Positions 55,647 through 64,000 of a stretch of DNA of 64,000 nucleotides are shown here, piece by piece. Below the pieces are notes generated by a model. It was not told the DNA's origin. It ran no database searches and saw only the letters and a program-made list of their open reading frames with translations. Made by a program: the position numbers and the translations under genes. Location: contig JANEZZ010002675.1 of the NCBI GenBank assembly GCA_026122225.1, positions 496,001 through 560,000 of the forward strand, given 5' to 3'. The stretch's first letter is position 1. Each line of letters opens with the position of its first letter. The stretch comes from Heloderma charlesbogerti (lineage: Eukaryota > Chordata > Lepidosauria > Squamata > Helodermatidae).

Positions 55647-55736
55647 GGCTGCAATCCTATACGCTCTTACATGGGAGTAAGTCCCATTGAATTCAATGAG
55701 ACTTATTTCTGAATAGACATGTATAGGATTGTACTG
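55647..55736. mobile_element. Harbinger-like MITE (short core), left of a pair
   Basis: A 90-bp copy with GGCTGCAATCCTATACGC and ATGTATAGGATTGTACTG tips around AGTAAGTCCCATTGAATTC. Flanked by TAA (55644-55646, 55737-55739). The second TAA is also the left flank of the next copy. Confidence 0.85.
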
Positions 55737-55739
55737 TAA

Positions 55740-55819
55740 GGCTGCAATCCTATACCCATCTACCTGGGAATAAGCCCCAATGAACTTACTTCTGAATAGA
55801 CATGTACAGAATTGCACTG
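55740..55819. mobile_element. Harbinger-like MITE (short core), right of a pair
   Basis: An 80-bp copy in the same orientation starting GGCTGCAATCCTATACCC and ending ACAGAATTGCACTG, directly after TAA 55737-55739. The core has lost about 10 bp relative to its neighbour. The right flank reads TAC, a decayed TAA. Confidence 0.8.
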
Positions 55820-56059
55820 TACAAGAAACAAACCTACTTGGCAAAGAAACAACATGAAAGCACTAATGTTCCTGTAAGACCCACAGCAAGCAATTACAGT
55901 AGTCAACAACAACTTTAAAGGATCAAAATATTTATATGGAATCTCATTTTGTGAAAACAAAATGTGACAGTATAAATGGTATAAACATTCAGATTGCGAA
56001 CGGACTAAAAATGTGATCTCTAAGACAGGCCAAAGTGCTCAATTTAAGTCTCATTTCTT

Positions 56060-56210
56060 GCAACTCATTGTCTTTGGGCCTCAGCCTCTTGTCTGCAATA
56101 TGGTGATAACCATACTGGCTTCCATTACAGGGCCATTGTAAAGGTTATTGAGGTAATGGATATGAAATGCTTTGAAAACTCATAAGCACTATATAAATGG
56201 CTATTTATTT
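56060..56210 (+). mobile_element. MIR-like SINE
   Basis: GGGCCTCAGCCTCTTGTCTGC, AATATGGTGATAACCATACTGG, GGGCCATTGTAAAGGTTATTG, AATGCTTTGAAAACTC and CACTATATAAATGGC follow the order of the MIR core and 3' part (CCTCAGTTTCC, AAATGGGGATAA, GGGTTGTTGTGAGG, AAAGCGCTT, AATAAATG). The tRNA-like head is missing. It is a very old family. Confidence 0.7.
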
Positions 56211-56393
56211 ATTTATATCACATCATATAATATTAGTAGAGGAATGGAATCTTTAGTTAGATGCTTTGATACTGAAGAGGAATTGTTGGTCAATAGCCTG
56301 ACTGACTTAGCTGTGTGATCTTAGTACTCACAGCACGATCTCCTTATCCTTTCCTGGCTTCTAGTCACTCTGCCTTTCAGCTCTAGTATCTTA

Positions 56394-56487
56394 GGCTTAG
56401 CCCAGTCCTAAACATGTTTTCTCCAAAGTCAGTCTCATTCAGTTCAATGGAACTTGCTCCCTAATAAGTATGCTCAGGATTGCAGCC
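56394..56487. mobile_element. Harbinger-like MITE (short core)
   Basis: Flanked by TTA (56391-56393, 56488-56490). The left tip is decayed (GGCTTAGCCCAGTCC), the right tip GCTCAGGATTGCAGCC is clear, and the core is AGTCAGTCTCATTCAGTTC. Confidence 0.7.
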
Positions 56488-56490
56488 TTA

Positions 56491-57253
56491 TTCTTGGGCC
56501 TTTTCCTCAGTTAAATTGGTGGATTTCCTATCATCAACAGCTTCTCATCTCTCAAATCCTTCTTCAGGGTTAATGTCTCAGACTTTACAGTTTCCCCACA
56601 CCTCAGTTAAATGTACACATAAATGCATTGGCTTTACTATCAAACAGTCAACCCTTGTGCTGCCTCCCTGAGGAATACAAGTAGAGCTGGCTACAATCTT
56701 ATTTATTTATTTGATTTAAATACCTATAAAACAAAACAGAACATTAAAATAAACTCATAACAAACAGCCAATCAAGAAATAATATTTCAGGTATGTATGA
56801 TGCATCAGTGTAAGCTTAATGGATGATGCCAAAAGACTCTTAGGACTAAGGCACTGGTAAACCAGCCTGCATCCTTCCTCAGCTTTTCCATTTTTGTGTG
56901 TGCATTTTGGCCACGGCAACTGCTGCTGATGCACTTGCATTCATACACATATATGTCTTTGCCATAGCAGCTGTTCATAGGTTAAGTCCATATACTATAT
57001 TAGCTGGAGTTAGCTGGAGAACCAACGGTGTTCTGAGGATGAATATATGAAACAGGCCACTTGCTAATCAAATGATATGCTGGAAGGGGCAAACTAATTT
57101 CTTAACTTGCTTCTGCCAAATACACAAAAGCATCTCAAAACCATGGTTTGCTTTTTTCTCTGACATATTTTAGAAACTTCATACTGCACCAATGAAAGCC
57201 GCCTGATAAAGCCAAAATAATTCATTAAAAATCAAGCTTTATATTCGCCAACA
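56491..57253. other. AT-rich spacer
   Basis: About 760 bp. A TTATTTATTTATTTGATTT run at 56698-56720 with an AAAACAAAACAG continuation resembles an inverted LINE tail, too short to be sure. No gene. Confidence 0.4.
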
Positions 57254-57288
57254 ACAACAATAATAACAATAACAACAATAATTCAAAT
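57254..57288. repeat. (CAA/TAA)n microsatellite
   Basis: An interrupted trinucleotide array of CAA and TAA units beside the reversed LINE tail. Confidence 0.85.
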
Positions 57289-57600
57289 TTATTAGATGCC
57301 TTTCTCACAAAGACTCAAGGCATCTTACAATCAGAGATTAAAATATACAAAAATGTAAAACAATTTTAAATCACTAAAACCAATTAAAAATAAATCACAA
57401 GACTCGATAAAACCACCAGATGTTCACAAAATATAACAAAAAAGTTATATAAAGATATAACAAAAGTGCTTTGCTTTAGGGATCCCCCCCCCCCAATCAA
57501 CTTGTTAACGGTATATTCATAAATGCCCTGGTCCTTCAGTGCAGCTACCTCTGCTGGTAGCTTTTGAAAAAATACACACACCCTTTATCACTGGAAGCTG
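57289..57600 (-). mobile_element. 3' end of a LINE, inverted
   Basis: Read in reverse it gives ATTGTAAGATGCCTTGAG, GAGAAAGGCATCTAATAAAT, a common LINE or SINE terminus. A C run lies at 57485-57494. Beyond 57500 the assignment is weak. Confidence 0.55.
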
Positions 57601-58114
57601 TTGGTAACAACAGCATTCAAAGCTCCTGTCATCAGTCTTGATGCTCGCCACAAAAACTCAAGATGATTTACTTATACAAGACCTCATGTGACAAAACCTA
57701 CAGCTTTTCAAATGCATGTGCAAACAAATGATGAATGATGAAACACTGTCATTCCCTGCGTAGATTTGCTGTCATTTGCTTCTTACAGTGTTAACAGCAT
57801 GACTGTTCAAACAAGCAATGCAAGAAGAGCCACAGTGAGCTGTGTGCACACGCTAGAAATTACAGGTCTGCTGGGATGACAGTTATCATCGCTAGAAGGG
57901 GACAAACCTGGGGTGAAGGAGGCAGCATAGATAGGGCATTGCATATCTGCATCTATTAGAGGTGATATGAAGTGGGGAAATCTTGGAAAAGGCACACTGG
58001 CAGAGATTCCAGCTTGTAGAATCTAAGCTACCATTCAAGCTATACGTGCTTTGCCATTTTCTGGAATTGAAAACGATCGTGTTTGGGCTGCTACATTCTT
58101 CCAAGCATGGCACA
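57601..58114. other. Spacer between LINE pieces
   Basis: About 510 bp that do not match the 3' region expected after the LINE motif LRWLPV at about 58120. So the LINE at 58115 is 3'-truncated or broken by a rearrangement here. Nothing else is recognised. Confidence 0.45.
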
Positions 58115-58895
58115 ACAACTGGCAGCCAGCGTAGATCCTTTAGCACAGGCATAATATGAGCACAGAAATGCACCCCAGTTGGTAATCTAGCCACTGCATT
58201 CTGCACTAGCTGCAGCTTCCGAGCCAGCCCTAAGGGCAACCCCACACAGACCACATTACAGTAATCCAATCTCGAGGTTACCAATGCATAGATTACAGTG
58301 GCCAGGTTATCGCTGTCCAGAAATGGGTGCAATTGGCATACCACCCTAAGCTGGTAGTAGCCATGGAGGTCACTTGGGCCTCCAATGACAGTGGTGTATC
58401 GAGGAGCACCTCCAAACTCTGAGCTTGTTCCTTCGGGGGGGGGGAGGGTGAAATCCCATCCAGAGCTGATAATTCTCTTAATTCCTGGGAACTACTCACC
58501 AGCAATCCCTCCATTTTATTCAGCTTATAGGCCTTCATCCAGCCCACCATGTTCATACACCAATCAAGGCTGCAATTGGTCTTTCTTTGTTCAGATGCAA
58601 CAGAGAAATAGAACTGGGTGTCATCAGCCTACTGATGGCACCATACCTCAAATCCCATATTGACTGCACCCAGTGGCTTCATATAGATATCAAATAGTAT
58701 TGGTAACAAGATGGTACCTTGAGGCACTACACAACAAGCCTGCCAGGGGGCTGACATACAGTCCCCCAATGCTGTTCTCTGGATCCTGCTCTGTAGATCG
58801 GAGCGGAACCAGCATAAAACAGTGCTCCCAACCCACAATCTGCAGAGTTGATTCAGGAGAATACCATGATTAATGGCATCACATACATCTGAGAG
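58115..58895 (-). mobile_element. L2-like LINE fragment (reverse transcriptase)
   Basis: Minus-strand pieces in order: 58629-58890 encodes LSDVCDAINHG, VGSTVLCWFRSDLQ and VPQGTILLPILFDIYMKPLG; 58293-58556 encodes a decayed middle with SLEVLLDTPLSLEAQV; 57892-58344 begins with CQLHPFLDSDNLATV, TSRLDYCNVV and LKDLRWLPV. The catalytic YADD region (about 58600-58640) is damaged. Both ends are truncated; true LINE similarity stops near 58115. Confidence 0.8.
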
Positions 58896-59277
58896 ATCAG
58901 ACCGGTTTGTACGTCACAATAAGCCACCTGAAAATAAACTACACTGGGTTGATTGTGTGCTCACTAACCCACATTACTCCCAACGGACGATCAGGCGCTC
59001 TGCAGCTTGCAGAGTGCTGTGGCTTGTTTCCCCCTTAGCCCTCCCGTCTGCTCATGACACGCGTCCTACAGGCCTTTGCGGTACAACTCTGCCTACTCTG
59101 CTAATGAACACAGATGAGCGCATTAGCAGAATAGAATTTACTTTATAGCTGTTGCCTGGGGTAGTAGGCAAAGTATGAACTGTTTGCTGAGGCTTTGGAA
59201 GGATGTAAATTGATTTGGGGGTTTTTTCTGGGTTTTAAAATTTATTTTCTAGGTTTGGTCTCTCAGCCTGCTATCTA
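58896..59277. other. Spacer
   Basis: About 380 bp, GC-richer at 58970-59100. No gene supported. Confidence 0.4.
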
Positions 59278-59303
59278 GCTGCTGCTGCTGCTGCTGCTGC
59301 TGT
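59278..59303. repeat. (GCT)8 microsatellite
   Basis: Eight or so perfect GCT units, not inside a supportable reading frame. Confidence 0.95.
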
Positions 59304-59399
59304 TCTCTGCTTTTATCATTGCTGTTTTTTTGCCTATGGCAAAAAGGCAGCACGCGATCATTTAAAAAGATAAACTTTTTTATTTTAGCTTTTTATTTA

Positions 59400-59725
59400 C
59401 CCCTTGTATAATTTATGTATTTATTTAGAATATTTTTAATCACCCTTCCACTCAATGAGTGCCTGAAGTGATGTACAATAAAATACAACGATTAAAAAAA
59501 AAACCAACCCCCCCCCCCCACATACTTTAAAACCAGGGATTAATGATAAAAACGGAGCGCGGCATTAACTGCTAAAAGCTTTGCAGAAACAATATGTTCT
59601 TCACCAGCCACCTAAAAGACACTAAGAAGAAGACTAGCCTAACATCCCTGGAGAGGTAGTTCCATAGTGGAGGTGCTACTACATAAACGGCCCTGATTGC
59701 CTACCAACCTAAACTCTCTAGGAGC
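59400..59725 (-). mobile_element. 3' end of an L2-like LINE
   Basis: On the minus strand: GTAGCACCTCCACTATGG, then words for a W-L-V-K-N-I-L-F terminus, a 3' UTR and the GGAAGGGTGATTAAAAATATT to TAAATAAATAC tail. A C run lies at 59510-59519. Confidence 0.7.
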
Positions 59726-59734
59726 TGGTGCACA

Positions 59735-59938
59735 CAACAGCTTTAATGAGCTTCCGCTGTGCATTAAAAACGTGGTTGTTCAGGCAGGCATTTGGGGTGG
59801 GTTAGGGTATTTTAGAAAATGTTTTTATTGTAGAATTGTATTGTTTTAAACTGTTTTATTGTGTGTTGTGCATCGCTCAGGGTGGCTGGGTGACCAGCCA
59901 GATGGGTGATTAATACATTTAATAAATAACTAAAATAA
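59735..59938 (+). mobile_element. 3' end of an L2-like LINE
   Basis: AAAAACGTGGTTGTTCAGG encodes K-T-W-L-F-R-Q, followed by the 3' UTR with CATCGCTCAGGGTGGCTGG and the tail ATACATTTAATAAATAAC. It lies back to back with the minus-strand copy at 59400-59725. Confidence 0.75.
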
Positions 59939-60820
59939 ACAGGGCCTCAGATGACGAGCACAAATTCTGGGCAGGGTCATGCTGGAGGATGCAGTCTTTC
60001 AGATAAAAGTCACACAACAAATACAAGAAAGAAACAAACAAACAAAAACCAAATAACAACATGTTATAATAAAGCTGTTTCTATATGTAGCTTATGTTTT
60101 TTGGGGGGGCAACAGATTATGATTCATGCTAATATAAGTGATATGTATCTCTAAATGCAGACATACAATTTAGGGTGCTTGCTGTAATCTTTGGGTAAAT
60201 CCCAATGTTCTGCTCATAAACCGTTGATGCCCTAAAATACAAATGCCAAAAAGAAACATATGGATACATAAAACAGATGATAAATTCTTCAGAATCTGCA
60301 CCCGGCAGGTTTCTACTGCCTTTAAATGTGCCCTTATTTTACATAGTTTTGCTCTGGCCTTTTATATATATAACAAAAAGTACTTGTAGAAATTGTACAT
60401 AAATAATTATTTGTTTTTAAAAAGATGAGGCAGAGTTACTAGACCGATTTAATTACTCTTTTTAAATTTTATTCAATAGAAATGAAAAGCTCCAGTCTCC
60501 ATAATCTCCCAAGAAATTTGGGTTATGATGCATAAATTAATATTCACATATTGAAAACTGTTCAAGTGAACAAAAGCATTTTAGAGAAGCACAAGGCTGC
60601 AATCTGTGTTTCATTCGAAAAGGCAAAAGATCAATTATGAAAGACCTCCCCCCAGCACATACACACTCAGAGACAGTTTGGCAATGCTGTGGAGTACAGA
60701 AAAGGCTAAGGATGACAGAACACCCATATGAGAGAATCAACTTCAGCAAAAAATAATGGCCTATAGTTCCAAACAACACTACGTTCAACTCTGTTCTCTT
60801 GGCTGAGGATTCTGAAGCTA
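59939..60820. other. AT-rich spacer
   Basis: About 880 bp. G run at 60104-60110. No gene or repeat defined. Confidence 0.4.
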
Positions 60821-60824
60821 ACCA

Positions 60825-62300
60825 CAGAAAGCTCCAGGGTCTTCTGGATGAAACTGATTATCTAGATCTTTAGCAATCTGGCTCTAGGCCTGTATTTTGA
60901 ATGGAAATTGGTCACCCTGGTAGATGTCTCCACTGTGTGCCTTTTGTTTATCTCAGAAGTGTCAGTTCCAACAGTGCAGATATCCTTCTGGGTTGTCGAG
61001 CTGTGTTGCATTGATCCCACTCTTACCTGTCTTATAAATCCTAGGAGGTAATGCTGGAGGACCCATGAAATAGATTCTATGGGATACAGCAAGGTTCCAT
61101 GTTGTAAATTTTTAACATCTACAAGAAATCTCTGGGAGAGGTTGTGTGGATGTCTAGGATTAAATGTCATATGATGATGACACCCAGTGCTATTGAAATT
61201 TTGAATGCCTGGTGGCAGTGGGCAGTGATGGACTGACTGAAGGTGAATAAATGGAAGCGTATTACAGACAAGACTGATTTGTTAATGGCAGGGAGGCTAA
61301 TTGACCCGAGAGTTGGTGATTCTCCTGTTCTGGATAGGGTCACAGTCCCCTTGAAGGACCAGGTATGTAGTTTGGGGATACTGCTCGACCCAGCACTACT
61401 CCTGGCTCCCTTGGTGCCTGCTATGGCAAAAGAGCTTTTTACCAGCTTCAGTGACAGCTTCTAGACAGTGATAAACTGGCATGTTTTGGTGATTTCCAGT
61501 ATGACCGCTGCTGTAATGCACTCTATCTGGGGCTGCCTGAAGAGAATCTGTAAACTTCAGTTAGTGCAACATGTGTCTACATGGTTGATTACAGAAGTGG
61601 GCTGAACCAAATATGACATGCTGGTGCTAAAAAGGATGGGATTATTTGGTAATAATGCCTCCTGTTAGAAAGGCAATTCACAGAGAAAAACAAAAACAGA
61701 ATGAGTGTTTACCAGTCCCGCATACACACATGGCTAAAAAGGACCCCCCTCCAGTGAAGAAAAGGTAAAAATGGTTTTACTCACCACACTTTTATTTTAC
61801 ACACTTGTGTTCTATTATACAGGCAGGAGTGAGAGAGCAAACACAAGTGCTCCCAGCAGAAGTCAGAGAGGGGGGGGGGGAGGAAAAAAATGAAAGAAAC
61901 CACAGGAACCACATTGTAGGCTATAGAGATCCTGAGGCTAGCTCTGGTCAAAATTCCCATGAACTAACAAATTGTAACACTACCCCTTTCCAGTAACTTG
62001 CAGACGAGGTTGTAATATTCCCAACAAAAAATACTGGCTCCCAGTTTGTTTCCAGGCACAATTCACCATTCACCTTTAGAGTTTTAACAACCTGGGGCCC
62101 GGGCTAGGTAAGGCAATGCCACCAAGTACAGGTCTTCAAAAATAGCTCTTCTTTAGAACCCTCCTTTCTCTGATATTAGATAGCCAGGGACCAGGAGTAG
62201 TGGTGAGAAAGTCATCACCTTTTCAGTAGTGATAGTTCCTTCCCAGGAAAGCCACCAGGCCAAACCCATTTTTACTTGTCACATCTTAGACCATGCAATC
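60825..62300 (+). mobile_element. L2-like LINE, heavily broken
   Basis: Plus-strand pieces: LLDETDYLDL-like at about 60830-60880; the GLRG-type and VLH-SYLS-like part to 61040; 61243-61464 encodes PVLDRVTVPLKDQVCSLGILLDPALLL; then VQ-C..LITEVG at about 61560-61600. After an insertion it resumes at about 62022 with TACTGGCTCCCAGTTTG (YWLPV). The terminus region near 62210-62300 encodes FSVVIVPS-like words. No intact catalytic box. The internal stretch 61640-62020 is foreign (see next entry). Confidence 0.7.
61663..61979 (-). mobile_element. Possible solo LTR inside the LINE
   Basis: A 317-bp block with TG...CA ends (TGTTAGAAAGG and TTGTAACA). Read on the minus strand it contains TATAATAG and then an AATAAA-type signal (AAAATAAAAG, about 61785-61800), a plausible LTR layout. 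The flanks CCTCC and CTACC match at only 3 of 5, so the target duplication is not confirmed. A G run lies at 61871-61881. Confidence 0.45.
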
Positions 62301-62446
62301 TCTGTTGTGTGATATATGATAGTTGAGGTGGCTAATACTTTAATTTGACATCAGGGTGGCAATTACTTTGCTGCTTTTAAAAAATAGTTCAGCTGAGATA
62401 TTTTCATGTTTTTTAATGGTAAGCTATTTTATTGATGAATTTTAAG

Positions 62447-62613
62447 GGGACGGCAGAGGATGAGATGGCTAGATAGCATCACTGATGCAATGAATATGAA
62501 CTTGAGCATGCTCCGGGAGAGAGCGCAGGACAGGAAGGCCTGGCGTGCTATGGTCCATGGGGTCACGAAGAGTCGGACACAACTGAACGACTCAACAACA
62601 ACAACAAAAATAG
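62447..62613 (+). mobile_element. BovB LINE 3' end
   Basis: A 167-bp, extremely 5'-truncated BovB copy. GGACGGCAGAGGATGAGATGG, GCCTGGCGTGCTATGG and AAGAGTCGGACACAACTG encode and surround the KSRTQL terminus, ending in a CAACAACAACAA tail. It is the inverse of 9449-9610. Confidence 0.9.
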
Positions 62614-63458
62614 TCTAATCTCTTTTAATTGCTGTGGATTTATTAGCTGCCCTGATAGCCTATTTGGACCAAGTTAGCAAGATGTAAAGGTGAAGATATA
62701 TACAAATAAGATAACTTACAATTTATAGAGAGGAAGGGTGGCATACATGGTCAAGCTCCTGTCCATGATACCAAGGGTTTGATGTTCCTAACATTTATTT
62801 ATGCTAATACATCTATGTCACGTTTGGTTAGAAAAGGAGCCTGCAAGGGAATCTAAAAAAAAATACAGCGTTTTTTAAAAATTAAAAACATAAGCTAAGT
62901 ACATTGCCCCACCCCCCTTGGACAAGAAAGCGGGGACTAGGAAACCTTGCAGTGCTATATAACTGAAATAAACATAATACCTAGCCTTCCCTCCCCACAC
63001 TTGAATCTGCTCAATTATTTTTGCCCCATTCCTGGAAATTGGCAGAATACCCTCCCTCAGTTTGCCCCTTGCAAATGGGGCAGTCGGTAGACATTTTTCA
63101 ACAGTAAGCAATGAAAAGGCCTGGATTCAAAGAACTGGATGATTCAATCTGCTCACCCAAACAGATTTGGACTTGTGTTCCTAAACAGCAGTCTCTTCAC
63201 GATGCATGACAAATGTCTTTTGAGTCCACCATTCATGGATGGGCTATTCAAAGCAAATAGGTAATATATTCCATGGCTCTCCTAAGCTCTTAAATGCAAC
63301 TAAAGCCCTGTTTGGATCCTGACCTGTGGGAAAGGCAATTGTGTTTGCTGCTGAGGAGAGTTGCAATAATGACATTGCTCGGCAAAGCTGAAGAGAGGTA
63401 TTTGGGGGTTTCTTTCACTTCCTTGTCGGATTTTCTTTAGGTGAACCATTTCCCTCTC
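62614..63458. other. Spacer
   Basis: About 840 bp of mixed DNA; nothing recognised. Confidence 0.4.
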
Positions 63459-63466
63459 ATTGCAAT

Positions 63467-63833
63467 CAGTGCCGGCTCCAGGGTTTTGAAGGCCCATGGG
63501 CAAGACACCCGCAATAGGCCCACTCCCTCATCAAGTCTGCCTTCCCACCACCATTTCTGCCAGCTGCTATTTCTCTTCCTCCTCTTTCACATCACTGCTG
63601 CCACCTGCTAGCTTGCCAGGCAGACAGCCTGTGAGCAAGTAGGCGGTGGCATCTAGTGCTCCTCCTTCTCATCACCACTATTGTCTGGACCAGAGCAATA
63701 GGCGGCAGGTGAACAAGCATGCTGTAATGGTGAAGAGGAGGGGCAACTCCAGGGGGCTGTTGTCGGTGGGTCCGTGCTGAAGTGTGGGCCATTGGCCAGT
63801 GCCCAACCATGCCTACCTTTGATGTTGGCCCTG
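63467..63833. mobile_element. hAT-like MITE
   Basis: A 367-bp element with tips CAGTGCCGGCTCCAGGG and GATGTTGGCCCTG. Flanks ATTGCAAT (63459-63466) and ACTGCAAA (63834-63841) match at 6 of 8. The related copy is 15255-15590. The 82-codon minus frame inside is chance. Confidence 0.65.
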
Positions 63834-63934
63834 ACTGCAAACAGTGAGTGGGAAATTATTTACAGGGACTATCTGATGTCAGATCACCTTCTCCAAGTGT
63901 AAACCTTTCTCTCCACCCTTGGATGGAGAGGTGT

Positions 63935-63985
63935 GAAAAATCCTAGGGCTGCTGGGATACCCTTCTAGGGACCATAGGATTGCAG
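63935..63985. mobile_element. Right end of a MITE with GGATTGCAGC tip
   Basis: GGGACCATAGGATTGCAGCT before TAA is a Harbinger-like right tip similar to 56478-56487. Its left part is not identifiable. Confidence 0.4.
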
Positions 63986-64000
63986 CTTAAATATTATTAT

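Overview
The window looks like gene-poor, repeat-rich nuclear DNA of a squamate reptile (lizard or snake). That assignment rests on the repeats: a tRNA-derived SINE with a BovB-type tail (Sauria type), BovB/RTE LINEs, CR1 and L2-like LINEs, a 5S rRNA-derived SINE, a tRNA-Ala-like SINE, and many short palindromic DNA-transposon derivatives of kinds I recall from lizard and snake genomes. I found no host exon, rRNA or tRNA gene, CRISPR array or bacterial-style operon. All longer reading frames I could recognise belong to retroelements; the rest look like chance frames. The window is probably intergenic or intronic.

Layout: 1-1830 is the 5' part of a minus-strand BovB LINE cut by the window edge. 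2251-2587 is a SINE with a perfect 13-bp duplication. 4079-9083 holds palindromic MITEs and a 767-bp hAT-like element. 9449-12257 is a second, 5'-truncated minus-strand BovB. 12258-28300 is mostly unique DNA with scattered MITEs, microsatellites and a second copy of the SINE. 28700-30880 is a plus-strand L2-like LINE whose reverse transcriptase carries an (AT)n expansion, followed by a near-perfect 42-bp hairpin, a hairpin MITE and a CR1 fragment. 33096-35503 holds three hAT-like elements. 38190-39185 is a nest: a CR1 split by a solo LTR, plus a SINE and a second CR1 end. 42290-44040 is a minus-strand L2-like LINE with a 90-bp tandem duplication. 45215-56490 holds a 5S-type SINE, hAT MITEs with visible 8-bp target duplications, a tRNA-Ala-like SINE, CR1 ends and back-to-back Harbinger-like MITEs. 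57255-62170 has L2-like fragments on both strands and a possible second LTR. 62447-62613 is a BovB tail and 63467-63833 a further hAT-like element.

The most distinctive content is the number of small DNA transposons whose target duplications can be read directly: hAT-like elements with exact or one-mismatch 8-bp duplications, and Harbinger-like elements flanked by TTA or TAA. The plausible donor relations are BovB reverse transcriptase for the Sauria-type SINE, and unseen autonomous hAT and Harbinger elements elsewhere in the genome for the MITEs. No new enzymatic or defence system was found. A few AT-rich, repeat-free stretches, best 50940-51600, are candidates for conserved noncoding elements.
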